From Pseudomonas sp. (GTDB lineage: Bacteria; Pseudomonadota; Gammaproteobacteria; Pseudomonadales; Pseudomonadaceae): DNA of 64,000 nucleotides. The notes below the pieces were generated by a model, which saw only the letters and a list, made by a program, of their open reading frames with translations, was not told the DNA's origin and made no database searches. The first letter of the stretch is position 1, and the number at the start of each line of letters is the position of its first letter. Shown here in pieces: positions 30,596 to 39,428 of the stretch. A program made the translations under genes and the position numbers. Where the stretch lies: NCBI RefSeq assembly GCF_030683065.1, contig NZ_JAUXMX010000033.1, positions 62,001 to 126,000 on the forward strand, written 5' to 3'.

Positions 30596-31309
30596 TCAGG
30601 AACGGGTATTGAGTTGCTCGCTCAAGCGCTGCAAGGCGCCGAGAGAGTGCAGGTGGGCATAAGCCCAGGCAAGGTAGCCCTTACGGAACCAGCTGGTGAC
30701 AACCTCGTCCTCCAGCGCCATAAGCTTGCTTTCATCTATTACAAAGAGCCCGTCCAGGCGCAATGGCTTTTTGTCTGCCGTTATCACCTGCAAGATGAAA
30801 GGCTTGAATACATCCTGTTCGGTTGCCGCCTGACAGAACTCGCGGGTACGCAGGTGCTCCGCATCGAAGTTGGTCACAAATTCGATGATCTTGCCCAAGG
30901 TATCTGTATAGGTACCGTCATCGGCAAACAGCAGTTCGCCTTCGCCTTCAGCATCTGCCAGCCCGGCATAGTCAGCATCAAAGCAGACATTCTTGTCGCC
31001 GCTCAGCACGAACGGATAACGACGAATGAAGGCGGGCGTATAGTTGCCCAGCCATCGGCCGCTTTCGTCGACTTGTTCGTGCCCTTGATTCTTCAGTGAG
31101 AGCAAGACAATCGGAAAAAATGCCCCCTCCTGATCCTGGCTGAACAGCACTGGCAGATCGCGACTTGACTCAAAGAACTCGATGGCCAAGAGAGGGACAG
31201 AATTCACGTTACTGGTGAACCCGAAGTCCTTTACCGGAGAAAAGCGCATGGCCTTGTGCGTATCTTTATTCAGGACCGTAGGGCGCTGATAAAACAAAAG
31301 TTCAGGCAT
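30596..31309 (-). CDS. SapC family protein (second copy)
   Basis: A 237-residue protein with no signal peptide. It shares with the SapC protein at 1821-2615 the block SGRWLGNYTPAFIRRYPF (about residue 85-102) and the C-terminal DGLFVIDESKLMALEDE block, which leads into AYAHLHSLGALQRL. Otherwise the two are diverged, so they are paralogues and not a recent duplication. GAGAG lies upstream of the ATG. It is the first gene of the minus-strand set sapC-tpsA-tpsB, about 115 bases before the tpsA start. The family's molecular function is unknown; its place at the head of a giant-exoprotein operon points to a supporting role in synthesis, modification or export (inference). Three palindromes at 31458-31539 may control it. 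Confidence 0.82.
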   Translation of the reverse strand: MPELLFYQRPTVLNKDTHKAMRFSPVKDFGFTSNVNSVPLLAIEFFESSRDLPVLFSQDQEGAFFPIVLLSLKNQGHEQVDESGRWLGNYTPAFIRRYPFVLSGDKNVCFDADYAGLADAEGEGELLFADDGTYTDTLGKIIEFVTNFDAEHLRTREFCQAATEQDVFKPFILQVITADKKPLRLDGLFVIDESKLMALEDEVVTSWFRKGYLAWAYAHLHSLGALQRLSEQLNTRS

Positions 31310-31457
31310 TGTGATCTCTCAATTATTGGGCTTCTCATTTCTATGCCTCATGCTTATAGCCGCTTAAAGTACTAAAAGACAGGTAAGGATTAAGCAGAGG
31401 GCTAAGTATTCCGTAATTGCAAGATCAGTCGGCACTTTACCTCGTATGGTTGAGGCT

Positions 31458-31539
31458 TTGGCGCCAATTCAAAGTCGCGCCATGGGTATAGCTTGACGCC
31501 AATTATCAGGCGGCAAGTGGTGCGAAATATTGGCGCCAA
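31458..31539. promoter_or_regulatory. Three TTGGCGCCAA-type palindromic sites (putative operator array)
   Basis: TTGGCGCCAA occurs at 31458-31467 and 31530-31539, with a one-base variant TTGACGCCAA at 31493-31502. The sites are 35 and 37 bases apart (about 3.5 helical turns) and 150-230 bases upstream of the sapC start. The repeated perfect palindrome suggests a cooperative binding site for a dimeric regulator, whose identity is unknown. Confidence 0.5.
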
Positions 31540-32360
31540 TCTTCAGTCCCCCCTATCGGTTGCAAGCATCTGAGCAGAATTGCACTTGTTGCAGTGGATC
31601 TCGTATTCCATTCGACCAACCTGCCCTTGCCCTGCTTTCATAGGCGTTGGGTCGGGCAGAAATAGATCAGGCTCCATTTTCATATTAAGGCCGATTATGG
31701 GTGCTGGTGTATGCAGAGTATCCGGCCGCGTTGTTTGCTAGGGCCGTATCGGTATCCTCGCCAATAGGCGCTTTTATCCAGTAGGAATATATATTGTTGG
31801 TCTGGTGCATCTCAACTGTTGCACTTGCCTTGGTGCTAGTGCTCCTCAGTTATTTATTACTCGTTATATCGTGGTGCGCTAGTCGTGGTCGCGACGTTAA
31901 GTGTTTGTCGGCTTGAATGGGTCGGTCCATAGTTGAGTTGATGGGGGCTAGCTGTACTGATATATCAAATATTGATGGATATCACGCAGGGTTTCTTGGG
32001 CGCTTCTGTAACTCCGGGCAGGTAACCATTCAGGGGGCCGATTTTCAACCCGCGGAGTACGGGCTTCATCGGAAGTGTCCCCGCAATGTCCCTGGTGACT
32101 CATGCTCTGCCGCATTTGATAACGCCACAGCCGCTGGCGAAATAAACCGCTCGCATACAGCGGTCCTTGATCTGGCGATCAATTATCTTGAGCCGTCCGC
32201 GTTTCGTAGGTCGTGGATCGTTGGGTTTGCAGTGGCGTGATGTATTCAGGCAATCCGGTGCGGCGTAACCCCGTATGGTTTTGGTGATGAATCATCGCCT
32301 TGTGCCTTACGCTTGCTAGCGCTGTATTGGGCCTCGCTGCGCTTAACACCAATAGGCGCT

Positions 32361-32383
32361 ATTGCGGCTGAAGCCCCTCCCAC
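32361..32383. repeat. REP-like palindrome after morA
   Basis: GCGGCTGAAGCCCCTCCCAC is preceded by ATT. The same 20 bases are at 3023-3045. Confidence 0.65.
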
Positions 32384-32421
32384 GCAACGCGCACCGAGGG
32401 CCTGCAATTTACAGCTTCCCG

Positions 32422-35400
32422 CTAGCTGAGCATAAACAGCGCAGCGCCGCTGAACTGGGCGGCGAACTGGTGGGCGGGCATGGGGCGGCCGAGTAGGTAG
32501 CCCTGCACTTCGTCGCAGTCGTGGGTACGCAGGAAGTCCAGTTGCGCCTGGGTTTCCACGCCTTCGGCGATTACCGAAAGGTTCAGGCTGTGGGCCATGG
32601 CGATGATGGCGCGGGCGATTTGCGCGTCCTGTTCGCCTTGTGGCAAGCCGTCGACGAAGCTGCGGTCGATCTTCAGTACGTCGATGGGGAACTGTTTGAG
32701 GTAGTTGAGCGACGAGTAGCCGGTGCCGAAGTCGTCGATTGCGATGCACAGGCCCAGGCTTTTCAGGTCGTTGAGGGTGCGCAGGGCGCTGCCCACGTCC
32801 TGCATCAGGATGCTTTCGGTGAGTTCCAGCTCCAGGCAAGCCGGGGCGACGCCGTTGTCTTCGAGGATCGTGGCGATGCGCTCAGCCAGTGAACCATCGG
32901 TGAACTGCCGGGCCGACAGGTTGACCGAGATCTTCGGTACGCGAATCTTGTCCGCGTGCCAACTTTTCAGCTGGCGGCAGGCTTCGGTCACTACCCAGTC
33001 GCCAACCTCCACCACCAAACCGAGTTCTTCCAGTACCGGGATGAAGTCATCCGGTGGCACCAGGCCGCGCACCGGATGCTGCCAGCGCAGAAGAGCTTCG
33101 GCGCCGGTCAGGCGTTGGCCGCTACCGGAGAACTGCGGCTGGTAATAGAGAATGAATTCCTGCTGTTCGAGGGCGTGGCGCAGGTCGCGTTCCAGTTCCA
33201 GACGTTCCAGGGCGCTGGCGTTCATGTCAGCCTGATAGAACTGGAAGTTGTTTTTGCCGCGCTCTTTGGCGTGGTACATCGCGGTGTCGGCGTTTTTCAT
33301 CAGTTGGCTGAGTTCGTTGCCGTCCTGTGGGCTCAGCGCGATGCCGATGCTGGCGGTGACGAAGAACTCGCGGCCTTCGAGGACGAACGGTTGGGCCAGG
33401 CTGGCGAGGATCTGCTCGGCGACATGGATTGCCCGGTTCAGCGCGATCTCGCGAGTCGCGCATGGCTGCAACAGCAGGGTGAACTCATCGCCGCCCATGC
33501 GGGCTACGGTGTCGTCGCTGTCGACGCAGGCCTCAAGACGCACGGCCACGTCTTTGAGCATGCGGTCGCCAGCGGCATGGCCGAGGGAGTCGTTGATCGG
33601 CTTGAAGCGGTCGAGGTCGAGGAACATCAGTACCACCCATTCCTGATGCCGCTCGCCGTATTGCAGGGCAGTGTGCAGGCGATCCTGGAACAGTGTGCGG
33701 TTGGGCAGCAGGGTCAGGGCGTCGTAGTAGGCGAGGCGATGGATGCGTTGTTCGCTGGCTTTGCGTTCGCTGATGTCGCTGAAGAAACACACGTAGCTGA
33801 CCAGGTCGCCTTCTTCGTCTTGTACGGCGGTGATCCCGACCCAGGCCGGGAAGCTCTCACCGTCGCGGCGCTTGAGCCAGATTTCGCCTTCCCAGCTGCC
33901 GCGCTGATTGAGTTGGCTGAGTACGTAATGCAGGTGGCTGGTCTGCTGGCGGTCGGCGGTGAGCATGCCCGGCAACTGGTCGAGAACCTGGGCCGAGGAA
34001 TAGCCGCTGACCCGGCTGAAGGCCTTGTTGACCTGCACGATATAGCCGGCCGGGTCGGTCACCAGGATCGCTGCGGTGGAGTGTTCGAATACCGTGGCGG
34101 CCATGCGCAGGTCTTTGTCGGCGCGGCGCTGTTGGCTGATGTCACGGGCTACGCCGAGCAGGCCTTTGAAGTGACTGTTCTCGTCCCACATCGGCACCAG
34201 GCGTAATTCGACCGGAATTTTTCGGCCGTCAGCACGCAGGCAATCGAAGATGAACAGTTGTGGCTGAAATTGCTCGCGCAACTCAATTATGCGCAGGGGG
34301 TTGCCGAGCGCTTTGCGTACGCTAGTGAGCAAGATCGACAGGCCTGCCAGTTGTTGCGGGTTGGCGGCCAGGCTCTGCACGTCGTTGGCCAGGATCCATT
34401 GCGGTTGATAGCCGAGCATCGTCACCACTGAAGGGCTGACGTAGTTGAGGCGCAGGCTGCTGTCTGAGGAGAAAATCACATCGCTGGTGCTCTCCGCCAG
34501 TAACCGATAGCGCTGCTCGCTGTCGCGCAGCGATTGGCTGCTTTCGATCTGCTCGGTGATGTCCTTGGCTACCCCGATCAGGCGGCTTACGCGGCCGCGG
34601 GCATCACGGGCCAACGCTTGTTCGCGGATGCTGAACCAGCGCCAGGTGCCGTCGCGGTGCCGCCAGCGCAGCTGTGACTCGAGCAGTACACCGTCGCCGA
34701 TGACCTGCTGCAGGTTACGAATGCGCCAGTAATAGTCGCTGTCGTCCGGGTGCAGGATGTGCTCCCAGAAGCGCTCGCCCAATGTCTTCAGCTCGGTCGT
34801 GCTGTAACCCAGCTGCAAACCCAGGTGGTGGTTGCTGAACAGCACGCGTTTATTCAGCAGGTCATGCACGTAGAGCGTGTCCGGCACCGTTCTCACTACA
34901 TCCGACCAGAAGCGCTCGCGCTCGATCAGCGACAGTTCGATACGTTTGCGTGCAGTAATGTCACTGATACTCAGGGTCACTGCATTTAGTTCTTGTGTGC
35001 TGTCCGGCAGGCGAATGACCAACCACAGGTGACGTTCATGGCCTTGCGGGGTGCTGATCTGGCGTTCCAGTTCGAGTTGGCCGCTGCCTTCGAGCAGGGC
35101 GCTGAGCAGTTGCACGCGGAAGCCGTCGGGGCGCAGTGGGCCGCTGTCGATCAGGTGCTGCCAGGCTTGCTCGGTTGAGTCCACGCCGAGCAGGCGCAGG
35201 GCCACCTGGTTGGTCTCGGTGAGGCGCATCAGCTGCAGCAGTTGACTGTGCCGCTGCGGATGGGCGAGCAGCCAGTGCTTGAGGCTTGCATCGTCATGGA
35301 TGTGCTGTTGTTGCAGGTAATCCGGCAGTGCGGCCAGGTCCAGTACGCAGAGCGCCGTGCCGGTGCCTTCGAATATGTCCTGGTAGCGCCGGCGGGTTTC

Positions 35401-36663
35401 CCGCAATACCTGGGTCGCCTGCTGTTGTTCGGTGACATCGCGCAGCACCCAGACGAAACCCTGGCGGTTGCTCGGCTCGCCGAGTTCGCTACGGCTTATA
35501 TCGAACAGGCGGACTATGCCGTCCAGCTTGATTTCCACCAGGTCAGTGTCAAGGTCATGGTGCGCGCTGCTGTCGTGCAGCAGCTGCGGATCGAGTTGGG
35601 GCAGCAGTTGCAGCAGATGCCAGTTGTGCGCGTCATCGCTGCGCAAGCCGAACAATTCCTCAGCCTGGGGGTTGAGGTAGTTCAGCTGACCATTGCTGTC
35701 AGTGACCAGCACGCGTTCCTCAATGGCTCCCAGCGCGCTCGCCGCCTGGCGCAGCGAGCGCCGTGATGCCGCATTGAGCGCCTGCAGGCTGCGCTGTTCG
35801 CGCTGCAGTTGGTACAAAGCGAGCAGGATCAGTACCGAACAGAGGATGAACAGCAGGAACTTGCTGGTCATGGCGGGTAATAGTTGCGCGCGGGCGCTGC
35901 GGACGTCGAACAATGCGCGCAGTTGCCAATCGCTGCCTTTGAGTGGCGCCAGAAGAATGCTTTGCTCCAGATCGGCGGCGCTTGTCGAGGCTAAAACGGC
36001 ACTGTTGGCTGCGAAGTCACCCTGTTGGTTGGCAATTGTGAGCTGTACCCGATGGTCTTCCAGTTGCCAGCGATAGGGGCTCTGGTGGTGTTCTTGCAGC
36101 CAGTTGCGCAATGCGTTGGCGGTCAGGCGCACGAGCCAGTAGCCACTCTGGGTATTGCTCTGGTCCTGGCGCAATAGCAGGTAAATCAACCCGCCATCGT
36201 TGGGGTTGAATGCATAGTGGTACGCCGAGCCGTTGCTGCGCTCAATCAGCTCAACCAGGAATTGGCCGTCATCTTTATCCGGCTGGGTGTCCGCCAGAAT
36301 GTTGCCGCGCGGGCCGAGTGAGGCCACGCTACGCAGGCTGGTAAAGACCCCCTGCAGGCTATGCGGCAGGTTGGCTGCGCCAGGGCTTGGCAGTAGGCTG
36401 GTTTGGCGCAGCATCGCCAAGCCCGCCTGCGCTTTCAGCTCCATGCTCAGGCTGAGGTGATTGGCCAGCTGCGCGTTAAATTCATGATTGAGCTTGCGCT
36501 GGTTGTCGAGCAACTGCCGCGCCTCCTGCTGCAGCTGCCACAGCAGCAACCCCAGCATGCCGAGGACCAAAGCAACCAGCACACCCTTGACCGAACGGCG
36601 CCTGGGGGGCGTCAGCGGTTCGCCGGGTGCTTGTGGTAACGACGGAGGTGTGTGGCTTGGCAC
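32422..36663 (-). CDS. morA: MorA-type dual diguanylate cyclase/phosphodiesterase membrane sensor
   Basis: The frame is open from 36810. A GTG at 36663 gives 1,413 residues, close to the length I recall for P. aeruginosa MorA (about 1,415); an ATG at 36756 is an alternative. Two membrane helices (VLVALVLGMLGLLLW and SKFLLFILCSVLILLALY) flank a periplasmic sensor region. Several PAS domains follow, then GGDEF (ARMGGDEFTLLL) and EAL (EALLRWQHP). The EAL catalytic set is visible (ELTESILM, DDFGTGYSS, KIDRSFV, EGVE), so both cyclic-di-GMP synthesis and breakdown are plausible. The product-inhibition site upstream of GGDEF is degenerate: it reads DSDD where RxxD is expected. MorA is known to control motility and biofilm formation. 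It is transcribed divergently from ettA. Confidence 0.92.
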   Translation of the reverse strand: MPSHTPPSLPQAPGEPLTPPRRRSVKGVLVALVLGMLGLLLWQLQQEARQLLDNQRKLNHEFNAQLANHLSLSMELKAQAGLAMLRQTSLLPSPGAANLPHSLQGVFTSLRSVASLGPRGNILADTQPDKDDGQFLVELIERSNGSAYHYAFNPNDGGLIYLLLRQDQSNTQSGYWLVRLTANALRNWLQEHHQSPYRWQLEDHRVQLTIANQQGDFAANSAVLASTSAADLEQSILLAPLKGSDWQLRALFDVRSARAQLLPAMTSKFLLFILCSVLILLALYQLQREQRSLQALNAASRRSLRQAASALGAIEERVLVTDSNGQLNYLNPQAEELFGLRSDDAHNWHLLQLLPQLDPQLLHDSSAHHDLDTDLVEIKLDGIVRLFDISRSELGEPSNRQGFVWVLRDVTEQQQATQVLRETRRRYQDIFEGTGTALCVLDLAALPDYLQQQHIHDDASLKHWLLAHPQRHSQLLQLMRLTETNQVALRLLGVDSTEQAWQHLIDSGPLRPDGFRVQLLSALLEGSGQLELERQISTPQGHERHLWLVIRLPDSTQELNAVTLSISDITARKRIELSLIERERFWSDVVRTVPDTLYVHDLLNKRVLFSNHHLGLQLGYSTTELKTLGERFWEHILHPDDSDYYWRIRNLQQVIGDGVLLESQLRWRHRDGTWRWFSIREQALARDARGRVSRLIGVAKDITEQIESSQSLRDSEQRYRLLAESTSDVIFSSDSSLRLNYVSPSVVTMLGYQPQWILANDVQSLAANPQQLAGLSILLTSVRKALGNPLRIIELREQFQPQLFIFDCLRADGRKIPVELRLVPMWDENSHFKGLLGVARDISQQRRADKDLRMAATVFEHSTAAILVTDPAGYIVQVNKAFSRVSGYSSAQVLDQLPGMLTADRQQTSHLHYVLSQLNQRGSWEGEIWLKRRDGESFPAWVGITAVQDEEGDLVSYVCFFSDISERKASEQRIHRLAYYDALTLLPNRTLFQDRLHTALQYGERHQEWVVLMFLDLDRFKPINDSLGHAAGDRMLKDVAVRLEACVDSDDTVARMGGDEFTLLLQPCATREIALNRAIHVAEQILASLAQPFVLEGREFFVTASIGIALSPQDGNELSQLMKNADTAMYHAKERGKNNFQFYQADMNASALERLELERDLRHALEQQEFILYYQPQFSGSGQRLTGAEALLRWQHPVRGLVPPDDFIPVLEELGLVVEVGDWVVTEACRQLKSWHADKIRVPKISVNLSARQFTDGSLAERIATILEDNGVAPACLELELTESILMQDVGSALRTLNDLKSLGLCIAIDDFGTGYSSLNYLKQFPIDVLKIDRSFVDGLPQGEQDAQIARAIIAMAHSLNLSVIAEGVETQAQLDFLRTHDCDEVQGYLLGRPMPAHQFAAQFSGAALFMLS

Positions 36664-36959
36664 TTGATGACGATCCTGCGACGACGGCTCGATGAGCGCA
36701 GGGCGAGCCGATCTCTGTTTATAGGCACGCGCGAGCGGGGCGCTAGAATGCCACATCCGTGGCGAAGTGCCAGTGCAGCCGACGACTGTCGTTTGCCCTG
36801 TACCGCGCATTCCGGTAGTTTTGGCGCACGCGCGTGGGCGCTGTTTTTAGGCGTCTCCGACAGGCTGTTAGAGCCTGGCAGATGCCGCCACTCATGACCC
36901 TGCGTTCGTCACGCGACCTGCGCCCTTTTCAGTTTTCAGTCTTAGAACCAAGGTTATTC

Positions 36960-38624
36960 ATGGCTCAATACGTTTACACCATGCACCGGCTGAGCAAAGT
37001 AGTGCCGCCGAAGCGGGAAATTCTCAAGAATATTTCCCTGTCGTTTTTCCCTGGCGCCAAAATTGGCGTGCTCGGGCTCAATGGTTCGGGTAAATCGACC
37101 CTGTTGAAAATCATGGCTGGGGTCGACACCGAGTTCGACGGCGAGGCCCGTCCGATGCCCGAGCTGAATGTTGGCTACCTGCCGCAGGAACCTCAGCTTG
37201 ATCCGAGCAAGACCGTGCGCGAAGTGGTCGAAGAAGCCGTTAGCGTGATCAAGGACGCCCAGGCGCGCCTCGATCAGGTCTATGCCGCCTACGCCGAGCC
37301 GGATGCCGACTTCGACAAGCTGGCCGCCGAGCAGGCCAAGCTGGAAGCCATCTTGCAGGCCAGCGACGGCCACAACCTCGAACGTCAACTGGAAGTAGCC
37401 GCCGACGCGCTGCGCCTGCCCGCCTGGGATGCCAAGATTGCCGTGCTGTCCGGCGGCGAGAAGCGCCGTGTCGCGCTGTGCCGCCTGTTGCTGTCGGCCC
37501 CCGACATGCTTCTGCTGGACGAGCCGACCAACCACCTGGACGCCGATTCCGTCGCCTGGCTGGAGCACTTTCTGCACGATTTCCCCGGCACCGTGGTGGC
37601 GATTACCCACGACCGTTACTTCCTGGATAACGTCGCCGGCTGGATTCTCGAGCTCGACCGTGGTGCCGGTATTCCTTACGAGGGCAACTATTCCGGCTGG
37701 CTGGAAGCCAAGTCCGACCGCCTGGCGCAGGAATCCAAGCAGCAGTCAGCCCATGAAAAGGCCATGAAGGACGAGCTGGAATGGGTGCGCAAAGGTGCCA
37801 AGGCCCGTCAGTCGAAGTCCAAGGCGCGCCTGCAGCGCTTCGAGGAACTGCAGTCGCAGGAATTCCAGAAGCGCAGCGAAACCAACGAGATCTACATTCC
37901 GGCCGGTCCGCGCCTGGGTGACAAGGTCATCGAGTTCAAGAACGTCAGCAAGGCATATGGCGATCGCGCGCTGATCGACAACCTGTCGTTCAGCATGCCC
38001 AAGGGCGCCATTGTCGGCGTGATCGGCGGTAACGGTGCCGGCAAGTCGACCCTGTTCCGCATGCTCATGGGCAAGGAACAGCCAGACTCCGGCAGCATCG
38101 AGATTGGTGACACCGTGCAGTTGGCTTGCGTCGACCAGAGTCGCGACGACCTCGACGGCAGCAAGTCGGTGTTCCAGATGATTTCCGACGGTTCCGACCA
38201 GATCCGTATTGGCAATTACGAGATCCCGTCGCGTACCTACGTCGGTCGCTTCAACTTCAAGGGTGGCGACCAGCAGAAATTCGTCAAGGATCTCTCGGGT
38301 GGCGAACGTGGCCGTCTGCACCTGGCCCTGACCCTGAAAGAGGGCGCCAACGTCTTGCTGCTCGACGAACCGTCCAACGACCTCGACGTGGAAACCCTGC
38401 GTTCGCTGGAGGAAGCGCTGCTCGACTTCCCTGGCGCGGCCATCGTCATCTCCCACGATCGCTGGTTCCTCGATCGCGTGGCGACTCACATTCTGGCGTA
38501 TGAAGACGACTCGCATATCGAGTTCTTCGAGGGCAACTACACCGAGTACGAGGCCGACCGCAAGAAACGCCTCGGCGACGCCGCCTCCCAGCCGCACCGG
38601 GTGCGCCACAAGAAACTCGCGTAA
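36960..38624 (+). CDS. ettA: Energy-dependent translational throttle protein EttA
   Basis: ABC-F ATPase of 554 residues that binds the ribosomal E site and gates the first peptide bond according to the ATP/ADP ratio. Two nucleotide-binding domains are visible: Walker A GLNGSGKST and GGNGAGKST, signatures LSGGEKRR and LSGGERGR, and Walker B LLLDEPTNHLD and LLLDEPSNDLD. A charged linker lies between them, and there are no membrane segments. The ATG at 36960 has AAGG upstream and begins with the family start MAQYVYTMHRLSKVVPPKR; the frame extends to 36834 without support. A strong bidirectional terminator follows. Confidence 0.96.
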   Translation: MAQYVYTMHRLSKVVPPKREILKNISLSFFPGAKIGVLGLNGSGKSTLLKIMAGVDTEFDGEARPMPELNVGYLPQEPQLDPSKTVREVVEEAVSVIKDAQARLDQVYAAYAEPDADFDKLAAEQAKLEAILQASDGHNLERQLEVAADALRLPAWDAKIAVLSGGEKRRVALCRLLLSAPDMLLLDEPTNHLDADSVAWLEHFLHDFPGTVVAITHDRYFLDNVAGWILELDRGAGIPYEGNYSGWLEAKSDRLAQESKQQSAHEKAMKDELEWVRKGAKARQSKSKARLQRFEELQSQEFQKRSETNEIYIPAGPRLGDKVIEFKNVSKAYGDRALIDNLSFSMPKGAIVGVIGGNGAGKSTLFRMLMGKEQPDSGSIEIGDTVQLACVDQSRDDLDGSKSVFQMISDGSDQIRIGNYEIPSRTYVGRFNFKGGDQQKFVKDLSGGERGRLHLALTLKEGANVLLLDEPSNDLDVETLRSLEEALLDFPGAAIVISHDRWFLDRVATHILAYEDDSHIEFFEGNYTEYEADRKKRLGDAASQPHRVRHKKLA

Positions 38625-38636
38625 TAACCGGTAAGT

Positions 38637-38677
38637 AAAAAAGAGTCTGCACATAGCCTGTGCAGGCTCTTTTTTTT
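38637..38677 (+). terminator. Rho-independent terminator of ettA
   Basis: A 12-bp stem (38642-38653 with 38659-38670, one G-U pair) and 5-nt loop are flanked by an A run upstream and eight T residues downstream. It could work in both directions. Confidence 0.92.
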
Positions 38678-38840
38678 GGCTATGCGCCAAGGGCTAACAG
38701 GCTAAAACATAGCGATGTACCTGTTAGCGGTTGCAGCGAAGCCCAGCAGGCGGTGGCGCGTCCGCTAGGCCTAGTCGCGGGTCCTCAGGCAATACAACTT
38801 GGCTCATCGCCTCGCCGCGGTTAACGGGCCCCATCAAAAG

Positions 38841-38864
38841 CTTCGCGGACAAGTCCGTTCCCAC
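38841..38864. repeat. REP palindrome
   Basis: CTTCGCGGACAAGTCCGTTC followed by CCAC is the classic Pseudomonas REP consensus. The surrounding spacer 38680-39000 shows nothing else. Confidence 0.75.
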
Positions 38865-39004
38865 AAGGTCACCGCACAACCCTGTAGGAGCTACAACGCC
38901 GCCAGCGTCGACAGCTACTTGCGCAAGTCGTGATCAATGTCAGTGTGGGCAGCTCGGGAGTGTCCACACTTGGACGGGCAAACACCTCTTTTTGGAGTTT
39001 TCCT

Positions 39005-39331
39005 ATGTCTGCTTTCGATCCTCAAGCGGCCCTCGATATTCTGCTCGCCGAGTACGGCGCGCGGGCCAGCGCAATTCGTCAGGATTTGGCGCGCAGCCAC
39101 TCGCCGGATTTCGCCGAGCAAGCCCTGCAGCGACAGAATGATGAGGTGCTCGAAGCCTTGCTGGCCGAGGCTGAAAAAGGACTGCGGCAGGCGGGCATGG
39201 CCAAACTGCGACTGGCCGAAGGTACTTACGGCGACTGCCTGCGCTGTGGCACGGCGATCAACCTCGCGCGTTTGCAGGTATTGCCAGCCACCGAGTACTG
39301 CCTGGCATGTGCGGATCACGCTACAGGTTAG
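39005..39331 (+). CDS. DksA/TraR-family zinc-finger protein
   Basis: A 108-residue protein with an N-terminal helical part that should form the DksA-like coiled-coil hairpin. The C-terminal four-cysteine zinc finger reads CLRCG followed about 20 residues later by CLACADH. It is shorter than housekeeping DksA (about 150). Proteins of this family bind the RNA polymerase secondary channel and adjust transcription in the stringent response; the target of this short member is unknown. The ATG at 39005 has TTTGGAG upstream. A gene of this kind beside a Lon-like protease is, as I recall, the arrangement in P. aeruginosa. Confidence 0.88.
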   Translation: MSAFDPQAALDILLAEYGARASAIRQDLARSHSPDFAEQALQRQNDEVLEALLAEAEKGLRQAGMAKLRLAEGTYGDCLRCGTAINLARLQVLPATEYCLACADHATG

Positions 39332-39428
39332 GTTGCGCGCAGGCCCACACTTGTCGGGGTTTCGTCGGGATGTCGAGCCTCCTGTGTGCGGCGCTGCCCG
39401 ATCCGGGCTGGCGCCTGGCCGGGCGTTT

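Larger units (their letters stand above)
31310..32421. other. 1.1-kb gene-poor region upstream of the sapC-tpsA-tpsB locus
   Basis: No convincing gene was found. A plus-strand frame at 31917-32240 (107 codons) has no recognisable features. The left half (31310-31950) is relatively rich in A and T and holds the three TTGGCGCCAA-like sites. The right end (32361-32383) has a REP palindrome after the morA stop. The region probably carries the promoter of the two-partner secretion operon and the right junction of the inserted block. Confidence 0.5.

Noticed and set aside
31917..32240. Plus-strand frame of 107 codons in the gene-poor region
   Set aside because: No ribosome site, no recognisable domain and unusual residue composition; not strong enough to call a gene.
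32956..34206. Plus-strand open frame of 416 codons
   Set aside because: It lies wholly opposite the GGDEF/EAL part of morA, and its composition is that of a shadow frame.
36834..36959. N-terminal extension of ettA
   Set aside because: The family start MAQYVYTMHRLSK at 36960 has its own ribosome site; the extension overlaps the divergent regulatory region of morA.
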